Positions 9,362-20,381 of a DNA stretch of 64,000 bases are shown piece after piece (position 1 is the stretch's first letter; the number at the start of each line of letters is the position of its first letter). A program made the translations under genes and the position numbers. The DNA is from Uliginosibacterium gangwonense (GTDB lineage Bacteria > Pseudomonadota > Gammaproteobacteria > Burkholderiales > Rhodocyclaceae): assembly GCA_005239635.1 (NCBI GenBank), contig SBBQ01000049.1, positions 1-64,000 of the forward strand, in the 5' to 3' direction. Under the pieces are notes generated by a model. It worked only from the letters and a program-made list of their open reading frames with translations, searched no databases and was not told where the DNA came from.

Positions 9362-10027
9362 ATGAATATGGATCAGGCCATCGCGCATTTGGCGCTGCTT
9401 GCCTTGCCGGTTTTGCTGGCAATTACCTTGCACGAAGCCGCGCACGGTTATGTAGCGCGCATGTGTGGTGACCCCACCGCAGGTTTGCTCGGGCGCATTA
9501 GCCTGAACCCGTTGCGGCATATTGATCCGGTAGGGACCATTTTGGTCCCCGCGCTGATCTATTTTGGTTCAATTGCTGCAGGTTCCTCGGGCTTGCTGTT
9601 TGGTTGGGCCAAGCCCGTGCCGGTTAACTTTGGCCGCTTGCGCAATCCCAAAGCAGACATGTTCTGGGTGGCCGCCGCAGGGCCTTTGGCTAATTTGGCC
9701 ATGGCGTTGGCTTGGGGTGTGTTGTACAAGGTATCGTTTGGCTTGTCAGAAAGCGGTTTTGGTTTGCCGCTGCGCATCATGGCGGACTACGGCGTGATGG
9801 TAAATCTGGTGCTGATGGTGTTAAACCTTTTGCCCTTGCCACCGCTTGATGGCGGGCGGATTGTGGTGAGCCTTTTGCCCATGCGCATGGCTCTTGCGTT
9901 CTCACGCATCGAGCCTTACGGCATGTGGGTTTTGCTGGCGTTATTGGCGTCCGGCATTTTGTCTGCAGTGATGGGCCCGTTGGTATTCGTGGCTCGGCAG
10001 GCATTGGGCGGTTTGCTCGGTATCTGA
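9362..10027 (+). CDS. Site-2 protease family membrane metalloprotease (M50)
   Basis: The 221-residue inner-membrane protein has the zinc-binding HEAAH motif near residue 25. It also has GRISLNPLRHIDPVGT, characteristic of the short YwhC/YdiL-like group of peptidase M50. A second site, LNLLPLPPLDGGRI near residue 160, contains the conserved Asp ligand. About five or six hydrophobic segments are visible. Regulated intramembrane proteolysis is the family role, but the substrate is unknown. A compact core without PDZ domains separates it from RseP. It sits between yciO and trpS, an arrangement I recognise from Burkholderiales. Confidence 0.9.
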   Translation: MNMDQAIAHLALLALPVLLAITLHEAAHGYVARMCGDPTAGLLGRISLNPLRHIDPVGTILVPALIYFGSIAAGSSGLLFGWAKPVPVNFGRLRNPKADMFWVAAAGPLANLAMALAWGVLYKVSFGLSESGFGLPLRIMADYGVMVNLVLMVLNLLPLPPLDGGRIVVSLLPMRMALAFSRIEPYGMWVLLALLASGILSAVMGPLVFVARQALGGLLGI

Positions 10028-10108
10028 GTAATCGTCTCAAGCGATTGTTAAGGCACGGCAATGCGCCGCCTTGTGTTGATCAAATTTCAGTAGCTGATTA
10101 GGTAATTT

Positions 10109-11311
10109 ATGTACGCCGAACGCGTTCTTTCAGGCATGCGCCCTACGGGCCGCTTGCATCTTGGTCACTATCATGGCGTGTTGAAAAACTGGGTACGCCT
10201 GCAACATGAATATCCGTGTTTCTTGTTTGTGGCAGATTGGCACGCCTTAACGACAGCCTATGATGACCCGCGCGTGATCGAACAAAGCGTGTGGGACATG
10301 CTGATTGACTGGTTGGCCGCGGGCGTGGACCCGGCGCAGGCGACCTTGTTTATTCAGTCACGCGTGCCTGAGCATGCAGAACTACACTTGTTGCTGTCGA
10401 TGATGACACCCTTGGGTTGGCTAGAACGCGTACCGACTTACAAAGACCAGCAAGAAAAACTGTCAGAGAAAGATCTGACGACCTACGGCTTCTTAGGCTA
10501 CCCCTTGCTGCAATCTGCGGACATTCTGATCTACCGCGCAGACAAAGTGCCGGTGGGTGAAGACCAAGTGCCGCACGTTGAACTGACCCGTGAAGTAGCA
10601 CGTCGTTTTAACCACTTGTATGGCCGCGAACCCGGTTATGAAGACAAGGCGCGTGAAGCCGTGAAAAAACTGGGCAGCAAGCGCGCCAAGTTGTTTGACG
10701 AATTGCGCACTCGCTTTACGCAAGAAGGCGATCAAGCTGCATTAGAGCAAGCGCGCGCATTGTTGGATGAGGCGCAAAATCTGTCGCACGGCGACCGTGA
10801 GCGTTTGTATGGTTACCTTGAGGGTGGCGGCAAGATGATTTTGGTAGAGCCGGGCGCTATGCTCACAGAGGCTGCACGGATGCCGGGGTTGGATGGACAG
10901 AAAATGTCCAAAAGCTACAACAACACCATTTTCTTGCGCGAAGAACCGGAGTCCGTCACCAAGAAAATTCGCACCATGCAGACGGATCCGCAGCGCGTGC
11001 GTCGTACCGATGCGGGTGATCCGGAAAAATGCCCGGTTTGGCAATTCCACGTGGTGTACTCAGATGACAACACTAAGGAATGGGTGCAGCAGGGTTGTCG
11101 TTCCGCCGGCATTGGCTGCTTAGAATGCAAGCAGCCGGTGATTGACGCCGTATTGAAAGAACAAGAGCCAATGCGGGAGCGTGCTCAACCTTACTTGGAT
11201 GATCCTGCGCTGTTACGCAACATCATTGCGGACGGTTGCGACAAGGCGCGCAAACTCGCCGGCGAAACATTGCGCGACGTGCGCGAGGCCATGGGTCTGA
11301 ATTACGCATAA
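10109..11311 (+). CDS. trpS: Tryptophanyl-tRNA synthetase
   Basis: The 400-residue class I synthetase charges tRNA-Trp. The HIGH-type motif reads HLGH in GRLHLGHYHG near residue 20, and KMSKS is in GQKMSKSYNN near residue 262. It is about 65 residues longer than the E. coli enzyme. The extra length sits between the two motifs (about residues 175-235, Lys/Glu/Asp-rich, with FDELRTRFTQEG) and in a Cys-containing segment near 330. This long form is familiar from other betaproteobacteria. Confidence 0.96.
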   Translation: MYAERVLSGMRPTGRLHLGHYHGVLKNWVRLQHEYPCFLFVADWHALTTAYDDPRVIEQSVWDMLIDWLAAGVDPAQATLFIQSRVPEHAELHLLLSMMTPLGWLERVPTYKDQQEKLSEKDLTTYGFLGYPLLQSADILIYRADKVPVGEDQVPHVELTREVARRFNHLYGREPGYEDKAREAVKKLGSKRAKLFDELRTRFTQEGDQAALEQARALLDEAQNLSHGDRERLYGYLEGGGKMILVEPGAMLTEAARMPGLDGQKMSKSYNNTIFLREEPESVTKKIRTMQTDPQRVRRTDAGDPEKCPVWQFHVVYSDDNTKEWVQQGCRSAGIGCLECKQPVIDAVLKEQEPMRERAQPYLDDPALLRNIIADGCDKARKLAGETLRDVREAMGLNYA

Positions 11312-11347
11312 ATTGATGGCGCCCTTTGCTGAGACGAAGGGCAATGC

Positions 11348-12280
11348 ATGGTGTCATTGGCAAAAAAGATACAACTCGGCATGAATAACAACGCACAGCT
11401 CAACGGCGAACAGAATGAAGGCGAAATCGCGCTCGCTGATGCGCCGCCTGCTATTGTTGCGATGGCGGCGAAATCACCGCGCCTGTACGGCGAAGTGATG
11501 ACAGAGCTGCCGAATGACTTGTACATCCCGCCAGATGCGCTCGAAGTTATTCTCGAAGCCTTTGAAGGCCCGCTGGATTTGTTGTTGTATCTAATTCGCA
11601 AAGCCAATCTCAATATTCTCGATATTCCGATGGCGCCGCTAACGCGTCAGTACTTGGAATACGTTGAGGCGATGCGTCAGCACAATCTTGAATTGGCGGC
11701 AGAGTATTTGCTCATGGCCGCTATGCTGCTCGAGATTAAATCGCGCATGCTGTTGCCTCGCCCCAGGTTGGAAGAAGAGGGCGCGGTGGAAGACCCGCGT
11801 GCTGAATTGGTGCGTCGCTTGGTGGAATACGAGCGTATGAAGCTTGCCGCGCAACGGCTTGATCAACTGCCGCACGCACAGCGCGATTACGAATGGGTCA
11901 CGGTTTACGTTGCAGGCAAGGTTGCCGAGCGCCACCCTGATGTGACGGTTGCTGACTTGCAAGCGGCATGGCTAGGTTTGGTGCGGCACGCTCGCATTGT
12001 TCAGCATCACAAAGTGCGTCGCGATGAATTGTCAGTACGTGATTTTATGGGCCGCATCATGCGTCGTTTGCGCGGCCAAGGCTTCGTAGATTTTAGTTGT
12101 TTGTTTGAAGACGCCGTGGGCGTACCTCAACTCGTCGTCAACTTTTTGGCGGTACTGGAGTTGACTCGTGAAACGCTGATCGAATTGACTCAAACCGAAC
12201 CCTTTGCGCCGATCCATGTCCGCCTGGCGATCATCACCGATACGTCAGAGACTGACGCTCCATCCGACACGACATTATGA
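11348..12280 (+). CDS. scpA: Segregation and condensation protein A
   Basis: The 310-residue kleisin bridges Smc and ScpB in the bacterial condensin complex, acting in chromosome compaction and segregation. The conserved [23 protein letters not shown] is at about residues 75-97, and the C-terminal winged-helix region ends near residue 295. The first 60 residues are a poorly conserved extension with two Met residues, so a later start (Met14 or so) is possible. Its stop overlaps the scpB start by four bases (ATGA), so the two subunits are translationally coupled. Confidence 0.93.
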   Translation: MVSLAKKIQLGMNNNAQLNGEQNEGEIALADAPPAIVAMAAKSPRLYGEVMTELPNDLYIPPDALEVILEAFEGPLDLLLYLIRKANLNILDIPMAPLTRQYLEYVEAMRQHNLELAAEYLLMAAMLLEIKSRMLLPRPRLEEEGAVEDPRAELVRRLVEYERMKLAAQRLDQLPHAQRDYEWVTVYVAGKVAERHPDVTVADLQAAWLGLVRHARIVQHHKVRRDELSVRDFMGRIMRRLRGQGFVDFSCLFEDAVGVPQLVVNFLAVLELTRETLIELTQTEPFAPIHVRLAIITDTSETDAPSDTTL

Positions 12281-13077
12281 CCTCACCGGAACACTACAAA
12301 CTGGTGCTGGAAGCAGCGTTGCTCGCCGCGCCCGAAGCTTTGCCAATGGTAGATTTGAAGCGTCTATTTGATGAGGCGCTTGAAACAGAAGTTATTCGTA
12401 AACTGCTTGATGAATTGCAAGCGGATTGGGACAACCGAGGGGTTGAACTCGTACAGTTGGCCTCGGGATGGCGGTTTCAAACTAAGCCAGAATTCCAAAC
12501 ATATCTTGACCGCCTAAAAAATGACAAGCCGCCCAAGTATTCTCGCGCTGTGATGGAAACACTCGCCATCATTGCCTATCGTCAGCCTGTTACGCGTGGT
12601 GACATTGAAGATGTGCGAGGCGTTGCGGTATCAACCAATGTGTTGAAGGCGCTAGAGACGCGCGGCTGGGTAGATGTTGTTGGCCATCGCGATGCCCCAG
12701 GTCGCCCTGCGTTATATGCCACTACGCGTAAATTTTTGGACGATCTGAATTTGCGTAGTTTGTCTGAACTGCCGCCACTTGCCGACATGGAGCAGGTGAT
12801 GGTGTTTGAGCAGAATGTTTTGCCAATCGGCGCGGCAGTTGAAGAAATTGTAGAGGCAGAAATCATTGCCTCGAGTGAAGAATCTCCAAGTGATGAGTCT
12901 AGTGAAACGCCGGCTGCGCAAGTTGTTGAGCTAAGCGACGCTGCTCACACGGTCGCCGAAGATGCGAATGCGGCATCGACGAGTGTAGAGCAGTTAGATA
13001 CGAATCAATGCGCTGCTCAACATGATGCAGCTGAATCTAAAATGAATTTGGAGCAGTCTGATGCAAGAGAACAATAA
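12277..13077 (+). CDS. scpB: Segregation and condensation protein B
   Basis: The 266-residue partner of ScpA and Smc has the tandem winged-helix core at about residues 1-175. [24 protein letters not shown] is the hallmark segment. The last 75 residues are acidic and rich in Glu, Ala, Ser and Asp, and probably disordered. This tail looks poorly conserved. The gene overlaps scpA by four bases at its start and rluB by 17 bases at its end, indicating one transcript scpA-scpB-rluB. Confidence 0.93.
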   Translation: MTSPEHYKLVLEAALLAAPEALPMVDLKRLFDEALETEVIRKLLDELQADWDNRGVELVQLASGWRFQTKPEFQTYLDRLKNDKPPKYSRAVMETLAIIAYRQPVTRGDIEDVRGVAVSTNVLKALETRGWVDVVGHRDAPGRPALYATTRKFLDDLNLRSLSELPPLADMEQVMVFEQNVLPIGAAVEEIVEAEIIASSEESPSDESSETPAAQVVELSDAAHTVAEDANAASTSVEQLDTNQCAAQHDAAESKMNLEQSDAREQ

Positions 13078-14878
13078 CCCCGAAGATAAGCCGCGTCGGC
13101 CACGCACTCCGCGTCCTCGCCGCACGGCTAATACAACGGGGAAAGCTGCGCCCGAACAGCAAAACGCAAGTGAGAGTGCATTGGCAAATGGTGCACCGAG
13201 TCAGTTTGACGCAGCGCCAACTGAATCAACGACAAGTGGTGAGCGCAGCCCAAGAGGCCCTCGCTTGACGCGCAACAAGCCACGTACGCGTCGCGATGGT
13301 TCATCATCTGCTGGTGAAGTTGCCGCTGACGGTCAAGCTGCGAGTGAAGCAGATACTGCATTTGCCAATGCAGAGCGCGGCGAGGGGCGGAGTGAAGGTC
13401 GTAACGAAGGCCGCAGCGATGGTCGACGTAACGGCCCTCGAAACGGCCCTCGTAATGGCCAACAAAATGGTCCGCAAAATAGATCTCGCGACGGACGCCG
13501 CGACAATCGACGCGATAACCGGAGTGAGGGGCCGCGAGAAGGTCGTTACAATGGACGTCGCGATGAATCAGGCGGTGAGTTGGGTGGCGATGCGCAACAA
13601 GACTCCCAGCGCAGTCGTTCACCGGAGGGTGAAAATCGCTCACGTCGTGACCCTTCGCAAGGTCGCCCAAACAACAGAGGCCCGAGAGATCGGGCGCCCG
13701 GTGCTAAGGGTGCAGGCTTCGGCCGTAATGGTAAGTCGGGTGCCCGTTCGCGTGATGGCGATGATGACGGAGACCAAGGCGGCAATCAAAAACTGCAAAA
13801 AGTCTTAGCAGACGCCGGTCTGGGTTCGCGTCGTGAAATTGAAGATTGGATTTTGGCTGGGCGCGTATCGGTGAATGGCAAGCCGGCGCACCAGGGGCAA
13901 CGCGTGACCGCGCAAGACCGCATTAATGTGAATGGTAAGCCGGTGTATCTCAACCGGACCACGCGTGCAGCACGAGTACTGGTGTATCACAAGCCGGAAG
14001 GAGAAATTGTTTCGCGTGCTGACCCTGAGGGTCGCCCGAGCGTTTTTGATAAGTTGCCGTCATTGAAGGGTGGCCGTTGGATTGCGATTGGTCGATTGGA
14101 CTTTAATACCAGTGGCCTGTTGCTGTTGACCGATAACGGTGATCTTGCCAATAAACTTATGCACCCGCGAAGCGCGATTGAGCGTGAATACGCAGTACGT
14201 CTACTAGGTCAGTTGAGTGAAGAGCAAGCCGAAGAGTTAATGGACGGCGTGATGCTGGAAGACGGCCTAGCGCGCTTTGGCAAACTGGAAGACAAGGGTG
14301 GAGAAGGGGCAAATCACTGGTATCAGGTGACATTGTCTGAAGGCCGTAATCGCGAAGTGCGTCGCATGTTTGAGTTAATGGACCTGACGGTCAGCCGACT
14401 GATGCGTGTACGTTACGGCCCAATCAACTTGCCGCGCGACTTGCATCGTGGCGCGTGGGCGGAATTGCCGGCGCAAGATGTGGCCGCGTTGAACAACGCC
14501 GCTGCAAAAACACCGGATGAGAATTTGCCGCCGCATGCCAGTGCTTTAGCGGATGTATTTGGCGATGTTCCCAAAGCGCGCCCACGTGGCCGTCGCCCGC
14601 CCGGAGCAATGGGCAATGGCATGACCAATCACATGGCTGGCCAAGGACAACGCCAAGGCCGGGGTGGAAAATCGGGTGGTAAGTCTGGCGGACAAGGCCG
14701 TGGTCAGGGTCAGGGACGTGTTCAAGGCGGTGGGCAAGGATCTGGCCCACGTGCTGATGGTCAGCAGCGTCGTCAGGGCGGTGCGGGTCGTGGCCCTCAA
14801 CAAACCGGTGTAGCGAGTGGTGGCCAGCCGCGTCAGGGCGGTGCGGGTAAGCCTCGCCGTCGTCCGCAAGGCCGCTGA
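13061..14878 (+). CDS. rluB: 23S rRNA pseudouridine(2605) synthase with long disordered tails
   Basis: The enzymatic core covers about residues 240-485. An S4 RNA-binding domain ([20 protein letters not shown]) is followed by the RsuA/RluB catalytic domain. The active-site Asp is in [17 protein letters not shown] near residue 347, with [11 protein letters not shown] near 430. This fits RluB, which makes pseudouridine 2605. The core is flanked by a 235-residue Arg/Gly/Asn/Asp-rich head and a 120-residue Gly/Gln/Arg-rich tail. Repeated [10 protein letters not shown]- and [10 protein letters not shown]-like words are prominent. Such RGG-like tails are common in betaproteobacterial RluB and probably add RNA affinity. 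At 605 residues it is about twice the E. coli length. The start overlaps scpB. Confidence 0.93.
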   Translation: MQENNNPEDKPRRPRTPRPRRTANTTGKAAPEQQNASESALANGAPSQFDAAPTESTTSGERSPRGPRLTRNKPRTRRDGSSSAGEVAADGQAASEADTAFANAERGEGRSEGRNEGRSDGRRNGPRNGPRNGQQNGPQNRSRDGRRDNRRDNRSEGPREGRYNGRRDESGGELGGDAQQDSQRSRSPEGENRSRRDPSQGRPNNRGPRDRAPGAKGAGFGRNGKSGARSRDGDDDGDQGGNQKLQKVLADAGLGSRREIEDWILAGRVSVNGKPAHQGQRVTAQDRINVNGKPVYLNRTTRAARVLVYHKPEGEIVSRADPEGRPSVFDKLPSLKGGRWIAIGRLDFNTSGLLLLTDNGDLANKLMHPRSAIEREYAVRLLGQLSEEQAEELMDGVMLEDGLARFGKLEDKGGEGANHWYQVTLSEGRNREVRRMFELMDLTVSRLMRVRYGPINLPRDLHRGAWAELPAQDVAALNNAAAKTPDENLPPHASALADVFGDVPKARPRGRRPPGAMGNGMTNHMAGQGQRQGRGGKSGGKSGGQGRGQGQGRVQGGGQGSGPRADGQQRRQGGAGRGPQQTGVASGGQPRQGGAGKPRRRPQGR

Positions 14879-14898
14879 GTTTCGAGATCAAATCTACA

Positions 14899-14936
14899 AA
14901 GGGGAGATCTGGCGTTTTTGCCGTGAATTCCCCTTG
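14899..14936 (+). other. Hairpin after rluB
   Basis: AAGGGGA and TCCCCTT form an outer stem, with an inner GGC/GCC stem around a T-rich loop, 20 bases after the rluB stop. No T run follows it, so termination here would need Rho. An ATTGGCAAA copy (reverse orientation) follows at 14939-14947. Confidence 0.4.
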
Positions 14937-14984
14937 GATTTGCCAATCCTGCGCGCCTAAAGCCTTGTTGAATGCAGGTAAGCA

Positions 14985-15013
14985 TTGTCTGGTGCAGCAT
15001 TTTCTTGTAAAAT
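14985..15013 (+). promoter_or_regulatory. Sigma-70 promoter of the rimP-nusA-infB operon
   Basis: TTGTCT at 14985-14990 and TAAAAT at 15008-15013 are separated by exactly 17 bases. It lies about 185 bases before the rimP start, leaving a long 5' leader. Confidence 0.7.
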
Positions 15014-15019
15014 CCTGAG

Positions 15020-15199
15020 CTTGTTACAGTTTTTGGACATGGTTCATGCTGGGCGACTGAGTTTCGCGTGGCTGGGCAGATGTCGGAGAAGATGGGCGTT
15101 TCGCCCATTTTTTGTTTGTATTTTTTGTTTGTGTCGTAGATGTGCTCGCCTTGAAGGTGTTTGTTTCCCGCTTGGTGTGGTACGGCGCGAGAGATGTAC
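15020..15199 (+). promoter_or_regulatory. Untranslated leader of rimP
   Basis: About 180 bases separate the promoter from rimP. The first part contains several G-rich segments with little coding character. It ends in an intrinsic terminator at 15092-15114, after which a T-rich spacer runs to the ribosome-binding site. In gammaproteobacteria a structured rimP leader with a terminator is known, and this may be the counterpart. Transcription must read through the terminator to reach nusA, so the operon is probably attenuated. A tRNA, common at this place in enteric bacteria, is absent. Confidence 0.5.
15092..15114 (+). terminator. Intrinsic terminator inside the rimP leader
   Basis: ATGGGCG, a TTT loop and CGCCCAT are followed by five T residues. 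This is a canonical Rho-independent terminator placed about 80 bases downstream of the predicted start and before any gene of the operon. Confidence 0.8.
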
Positions 15200-15676
15200 A
15201 TGGATCTTGAATCAATTATTGAGCGTGCAGTAACCGGCTTGGGATACGGCTTTGTCGATCTCGAGAGCTCGCCGCGTGCGCGGTTGTTGCGGGTGTTTAT
15301 TGATGTGCCAGCAGAGCGTGCAGGTCAAGGTGGCATCACTGTCGAAGATTGTGCGGCAGTGAGTAATCATTTGACCCGATTGTTTATGGTCGAAAACATT
15401 GATTACGACCGTCTTGAAGTGTCTTCGCCGGGTTTGGATCGTCCGCTGAAGCGGTTGACCGATTTTGAACGTTTTGTGGGTAATGAAGCTTCTGTACGTT
15501 TGCGAATTGCGGTGGGTAACCAGCGCAATTTTATTGGCGTCATTGAGGCGGTCGAGGGTGGTGAGATCGTGCTGCGCATGGGCGCGACTGCGCACCGCTT
15601 CGATTTTTCGCAGATTGAGAAGGCACGCCTGGTGCCCAATTTCGATGGTTCAGGAAAGACGGAGGTGCGGCGATGA
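15200..15676 (+). CDS. rimP: Ribosome maturation factor RimP
   Basis: RimP assists maturation of the 30S subunit. The family core is visible: [26 protein letters not shown] and [13 protein letters not shown] chose the ATG at 15200 ([10 protein letters not shown], 158 residues) because GAGAG at 15189-15193 is six bases before it. In-frame ATGs at 15161 and 15194 lack a spaced site. Its stop overlaps the nusA start by four bases. Confidence 0.93.
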   Translation: MDLESIIERAVTGLGYGFVDLESSPRARLLRVFIDVPAERAGQGGITVEDCAAVSNHLTRLFMVENIDYDRLEVSSPGLDRPLKRLTDFERFVGNEASVRLRIAVGNQRNFIGVIEAVEGGEIVLRMGATAHRFDFSQIEKARLVPNFDGSGKTEVRR

Positions 15677-17145
15677 GCCGGGAAATTTTGTTGCTGGTTG
15701 ATGCACTAGCGCATGAAAAAGGCGTAGAAAAGTCGGTTGTATTTGCTGCGCTGGAATCTGCGCTGGCTTCTGCAACCAAAAAGCGCATTCATGATGATGC
15801 AGATGTGCGCGTATCCATCGACCCCGAAACTGGCAACCACGAAGCCTTCCGTCGTTGGCAAGTGTTACTCGACGCAGAAGTCGATAACGATGAAAACCAA
15901 ATGGGTTTAATCGATGCGCGCGAGCAGTATCCGGACATCGAAGTGGGTGATTACATTGAAGAGCAGGTGCCGCCGGTTGACTTCGGTCGTATCGGTGCGC
16001 AGGCAGCCAAGCAAGTCATTCTGCAAAAGATTCGTGACGCTGAGCGCGAGCAAGTTCTGAATGACTTTTTGGCGCGTAATGAACACTTGGTCACCGGTAC
16101 CGTTAAACGCATGGAGCGCTCTGGTGCAATCGTGGAAGCAGGACGACTTGAAGCATTGCTGCCGCGTGATCAGATGGTTGCCAAAGAAAATTTGCGTGTG
16201 AGTGACCGCGTTCGCGCTGTGTTGCTGCGTGTAGATCGTCAAGCGCGTGGCCCGCATTTAATTCTGTCTCGTACCGCACCGGAATTTGTGATTCGCCTGT
16301 TTGAACTAGAAGTGCCAGAAATTGAAGACGGCCTGTTAGAGCTCAAATCATGTGCACGTGATCCGGGTATGCGTTCCAAGATCGCGGTGAAATCAAATGA
16401 TCCGCGTATTGATCCGATTGGTACGTGTGTCGGCATGCGTGGTTCGCGTGTGACCGCTGTGCGTAATGAACTCGGTGGCGAAAACATCGACATCGTGTTG
16501 TGGTCGCCTGAGCCGGCCCAATTTGTGATCAACGCCTTGGCGCCTGCGGAAGTGCAATCCATTGTGGTGGATGAAGATGCGCACGCCATGGACGTGGTGG
16601 TGAAGGAAGAAGAGCTGGCGATCGCGATTGGTCGAAGCGGCCAGAACGTTCGCTTGGCTTCTGAATTGACGGGTTGGACGATCAACTTGATGACGGTTGA
16701 AGAGTCGCAACAAAAGTCAGAATCCGAGCAAGGACGTATTCGTACGGACTTCATGGAAAAGCTCGATGTGGATGAGGAAGTTGCCAACATCCTAATCGAA
16801 GAAGGCTTCTCTTCTCTAGAAGAAGTGGCCTACGTACCGTTGCAAGAAATGCTCGAAATTGAAGCATTTGATGAAGAAACAGTAAATGAGCTGCGTAATC
16901 GTGCTCGCAACGTATTGCTGACAGAGGCAATCGTTGATGAAGAGCAGCTTGAAAATGTTTCTGAAGACTTGCTGTCGCTCGAAGGTATGGACAAATCGCT
17001 TGCTGCCAAGTTGGCACGCGGTGGTGTGCATACCCGCGACGATCTAGCTGATTTAGCAGTCGATGAATTGGTAGAACTGGTCGGCATGGATGCCGAACGC
17101 GCTAAAGCATTGATCTCGACCGCGCGCGCGCACTGGTTCGAATGA
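15673..17145 (+). CDS. nusA: Transcription termination/antitermination factor NusA
   Basis: The 490-residue RNA polymerase accessory factor has an N-terminal polymerase-binding domain (about 1-130) and an S1 domain ([20 protein letters not shown], near 145). Two KH domains follow, with [14 protein letters not shown] near 250 and [13 protein letters not shown] near 318. Two C-terminal helix-hairpin-helix repeats (about 365-490) are of the type found in proteobacterial NusA. It is coupled to rimP by an ATGA overlap and followed by infB after ten bases. NusA itself could act on the terminator in the rimP leader. Confidence 0.97.
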   Translation: MSREILLLVDALAHEKGVEKSVVFAALESALASATKKRIHDDADVRVSIDPETGNHEAFRRWQVLLDAEVDNDENQMGLIDAREQYPDIEVGDYIEEQVPPVDFGRIGAQAAKQVILQKIRDAEREQVLNDFLARNEHLVTGTVKRMERSGAIVEAGRLEALLPRDQMVAKENLRVSDRVRAVLLRVDRQARGPHLILSRTAPEFVIRLFELEVPEIEDGLLELKSCARDPGMRSKIAVKSNDPRIDPIGTCVGMRGSRVTAVRNELGGENIDIVLWSPEPAQFVINALAPAEVQSIVVDEDAHAMDVVVKEEELAIAIGRSGQNVRLASELTGWTINLMTVEESQQKSESEQGRIRTDFMEKLDVDEEVANILIEEGFSSLEEVAYVPLQEMLEIEAFDEETVNELRNRARNVLLTEAIVDEEQLENVSEDLLSLEGMDKSLAAKLARGGVHTRDDLADLAVDELVELVGMDAERAKALISTARAHWFE

Positions 17146-17155
17146 GAGGAATTTG

Positions 17156-19879
17156 ATGGCTGATTTGAACGTCGCCCAGTTTGCCAAAGAACTTCGCATG
17201 CCCTCGGCTGCGCTGCTTGAGCAGCTGCAGGCCGCTGGCGTGCCGAAAAAAGGTGAGCAGGACACTGTTTCCGAGCAGGATAAGACTAAGCTGCTGGATT
17301 ACCTACGTCGCTCGCATGGCGAGTCGACGGCCAAAACCAAAATTACGCTGACGCGTAAAGAAACAACTGCTGCGAAATCCACAGATTCAAGTGGTCGTGC
17401 TCGCACGGTTCAAGTCGAAGTGCGCAAGAAGCGTGTTTTGGTTAAACGCGATCCTGCTGAACTTGCGGCGGAAGCTGCTGCAGAAGCTGCAGACACTGCA
17501 GTTTCAGCCCCTGTTGAAGAAGAACTGCCGGCGCCCGTTGAAGAACGGGTGATTGAAGTTGAGCCGGTGGTTGAAGAAGTTAAACCGGTTGAAATCGTAC
17601 CTGAGCCAGAACCGGAAGTTGAAGTCGCTCAGCCAGAGGTTCCTGCTGAACCTGAAGTGACTGCTGCGGCAGCTACAAAGGCCGTGCGTGCCTCATTCTT
17701 AGACGACGAACAGTTGCGCATTCGTGAGGCGGAAAGCCGTCGTCATGCTGAATTGCGTGCTATTCAGGAACAAGAACTGAAGCAAAAGCAGGAACGCGAG
17801 CAGCGTGCTCGCCAAGAAGCTGAAGAGCGTTTGGTGCGTCAGCAGGCAGAGGCCGCCGCAAAGACTGTCAAGGACGAAAAGGCGACTGGTGGCAGTCATA
17901 CACTTCACAAACCCGTAAAGTCTGCAGACGATAAAGCCAAAGTCATCAAGAAGCCGGCTGCGCCTGATAATAAGGCGTGGCGTGATGAGCAGGCTAAGAA
18001 GCGCACTATCAAAACGCGTGGCGATACCACGGGTGGTAGCGGTTCATGGCGCGGTGGTCCACGTGGTCGTCATCATCGCCATGAAGAGCATGCTCAGGTT
18101 CAACAGCCTGTAGAACCCGTTGTGCGCGATGTGCACATTCCGGAAACCATTTCTGTTGCTGATTTGGCACACAAAATGTCAATCAAAGCCACAGAGGTCA
18201 TCAAGACTTTGATGAAGATGGGTTCCATGGTCACGATCAATCAGGTGCTTGACCAAGAAACCGCGATGATCTTGGTTGAAGAAATGGGGCATCGGGCACT
18301 GGCAGCGAAACTGGATGATCCGGACGCCTTCCTCGAAGAGGCTGATGCTGACCACAAGCACGCTGAGCTGATGCCGCGCGCACCTGTGGTTACAGTGATG
18401 GGTCACGTTGACCACGGCAAGACCTCGTTGCTTGACTACATTCGTCGCGCTCGTGTTGCAGCAGGCGAAGCGGGCGGTATTACGCAGCATATCGGTGCAT
18501 ATCACGTTGATACACCGCGCGGCATGATTACCTTCCTTGACACCCCTGGCCACGAAGCCTTTACGGCAATGCGTGCGCGTGGTGCTAAGGCGACCGACAT
18601 TGTGATTCTGGTGGTGGCCGCTGACGATGGCGTAATGCCGCAAACCAAGGAAGCGATTCACCACGCAAAGGCCGCTAATGTGCCGATCGTGGTGGCGATT
18701 AACAAAATCGATAAGCCAGATGCAAACCCGGATCGCGTAAAGCAAGAGTTGGTTGCTGAGGGTGTCGTGCCAGAAGAATACGGCGGTGATTCACCGTTCA
18801 TTACCGTGTCTGCAAAGACAGGCCAAGGCATCGACGACTTGCTGGAAAACGTTTTGCTGCAGGCAGAAGTGCTGGAGTTGAAAGCACCGGTTGAATCTCC
18901 CGCTAAGGGTTTGGTGGTTGAGGCCAGACTTGATAAGGGCAAGGGTCCCGTTGCATCCATCCTCGTACAACAAGGCACCTTACGTCGCGGCGATGTGTTG
19001 CTGGTTGGCGCTGTGTTTGGCCGCGTTCGTGCCATGTTGGATGAAAACGGCAAGCCGATTGAAGTCGCTGGGCCTTCAATTCCAGTCGAAATTCAAGGTC
19101 TGGCAGATGTGCCGGCAGCAGGCGACGAAGCGATGGTGTTGGTGGATGAGCGCAAGGCACGCGAAATTGCGTTGTTCCGCCAAGGTAAGTTCCGCGATGT
19201 GCGATTGGCAAAGCAACAGGCTGCCAAGCTGGAAAGTATGTTTGAGCAGATGAAGGAAGGCGAAGTTAAAACGTTGCCACTCATCATCAAAGCCGACGTA
19301 CAAGGCTCGCAAGAAGCCTTGGTGCATGCGCTCCACAAGCTGTCTACGGATGAGGTTAAGGTTCAGGTTATCCACGCAGCGGTGGGTGGCATCAGCGAGT
19401 CTGATGTTAACCTGGCGCAAGCTTCTAAGGCTGTGGTGATTGGCTTTAATACCCGTGCCGATGTAAACGCTCGCAAACTGGCAGAATCGTTTGGTGTTGA
19501 TATTCGTTACTACAACATCATTTACGACGCGGTCGATGAAGTGAAGTCTGCGTTGTCCGGCATGTTGTCACCGGAAAAGCGCGAGAACATCATCGGTACT
19601 GTCGAAATTCGCCAAGTTTTCCGTATCAGCAGAGTGGGCTCGGTCGCTGGCTGTATGGTTACGCAGGGTGTGGTGCGTCGCAATTCTGGCGTTCGCTTGC
19701 TGCGTAATAACGTGGTGGTCTTTACCGGTGAGTTGGATTCGCTGAAACGCTTCAAGGACGATGTGCGTGAAGTACGTGAGAACTTCGAGTGTGGCCTGTC
19801 ACTGAAGAACTACAACGAAATCAACGAAGGAGATGTGCTTGAAATCTTCGAAGTGGTTGAGGTTGCTCGTACCCTTTAA
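17156..19879 (+). CDS. infB: Translation initiation factor IF-2
   Basis: The 907-residue GTPase delivers initiator tRNA to the 30S subunit. An N-terminal IF2N domain ([19 protein letters not shown]) is followed by a long Glu/Pro/Val-rich and then Arg/Gln/Glu-rich charged linker (about 90-330), a second IF2N region near 340 and the G domain. GTP motifs are [15 protein letters not shown] and NKID. The ATG at 17156 follows GAGAGGA. An in-frame TTG one codon earlier is less likely. Confidence 0.97.
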   Translation: MADLNVAQFAKELRMPSAALLEQLQAAGVPKKGEQDTVSEQDKTKLLDYLRRSHGESTAKTKITLTRKETTAAKSTDSSGRARTVQVEVRKKRVLVKRDPAELAAEAAAEAADTAVSAPVEEELPAPVEERVIEVEPVVEEVKPVEIVPEPEPEVEVAQPEVPAEPEVTAAAATKAVRASFLDDEQLRIREAESRRHAELRAIQEQELKQKQEREQRARQEAEERLVRQQAEAAAKTVKDEKATGGSHTLHKPVKSADDKAKVIKKPAAPDNKAWRDEQAKKRTIKTRGDTTGGSGSWRGGPRGRHHRHEEHAQVQQPVEPVVRDVHIPETISVADLAHKMSIKATEVIKTLMKMGSMVTINQVLDQETAMILVEEMGHRALAAKLDDPDAFLEEADADHKHAELMPRAPVVTVMGHVDHGKTSLLDYIRRARVAAGEAGGITQHIGAYHVDTPRGMITFLDTPGHEAFTAMRARGAKATDIVILVVAADDGVMPQTKEAIHHAKAANVPIVVAINKIDKPDANPDRVKQELVAEGVVPEEYGGDSPFITVSAKTGQGIDDLLENVLLQAEVLELKAPVESPAKGLVVEARLDKGKGPVASILVQQGTLRRGDVLLVGAVFGRVRAMLDENGKPIEVAGPSIPVEIQGLADVPAAGDEAMVLVDERKAREIALFRQGKFRDVRLAKQQAAKLESMFEQMKEGEVKTLPLIIKADVQGSQEALVHALHKLSTDEVKVQVIHAAVGGISESDVNLAQASKAVVIGFNTRADVNARKLAESFGVDIRYYNIIYDAVDEVKSALSGMLSPEKRENIIGTVEIRQVFRISRVGSVAGCMVTQGVVRRNSGVRLLRNNVVVFTGELDSLKRFKDDVREVRENFECGLSLKNYNEINEGDVLEIFEVVEVARTL

Positions 19880-19899
19880 TAGGGTGGCAGGATTTGTAC

Positions 19900-20310
19900 A
19901 TGTCTCGCGCACGTCATAATCAACCTCAATCATTTTCACGGGCAGATCGTGTGGCGGAGCAAATCCGCCGCGATCTTTCCGAGTTGATTCGAACCGAACT
20001 TAAAGACCCTCGGGTAAAACTGGTTTCGCTCACGGACGTTGAGTTAACGCCAGACTTTGCTCACGCCAAGATTTTCTTTACCTCGCTGCAGCAGGATGAT
20101 AAGCGTGCCGAAGTTGAGGCGGGCCTACGAGCCGCAGCGGGTTTTTTGCGTCGCGAATTGGGTCGCGACCTTCGTATCCACACTTTGCCTCAGTTGCATT
20201 TCGTTTACGACGAATCGATGCAGCGTGGCAACCATTTATCTCAGTTAATTGATCAGGCTGTTGGGCAAGCTCCTGCGGCTGATGATGCTGACGAATCTAA
20301 GTCAAGTTAA
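19900..20310 (+). CDS. rbfA: 30S ribosome-binding factor RbfA
   Basis: The 136-residue KH-fold factor binds pre-30S particles during late 16S rRNA processing. The family segments RVAEQIRRDLSELI, KDPRV, LTDVELTPDFAHAKIFFT and LGRDLRIHTLPQLHFVYDES are all present. I place the start at the ATG at 19900 after a GCAGGA site. It follows infB by 20 bases. Confidence 0.95.
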   Translation: MSRARHNQPQSFSRADRVAEQIRRDLSELIRTELKDPRVKLVSLTDVELTPDFAHAKIFFTSLQQDDKRAEVEAGLRAAAGFLRRELGRDLRIHTLPQLHFVYDESMQRGNHLSQLIDQAVGQAPAADDADESKSS

Positions 20311-20381
20311 GTCGACCGCGCGTGAGTTATCTGAGTCGATCTAGATAAAGGTAACTTTACTGGGCACCTGGTTTATCACGC

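Noticed and set aside
13128-13670. Minus-strand frame opposite rluB
   Set aside because: It is a shadow of the GC-rich low-complexity head of rluB, with no start signal and a composition set by the opposite strand.
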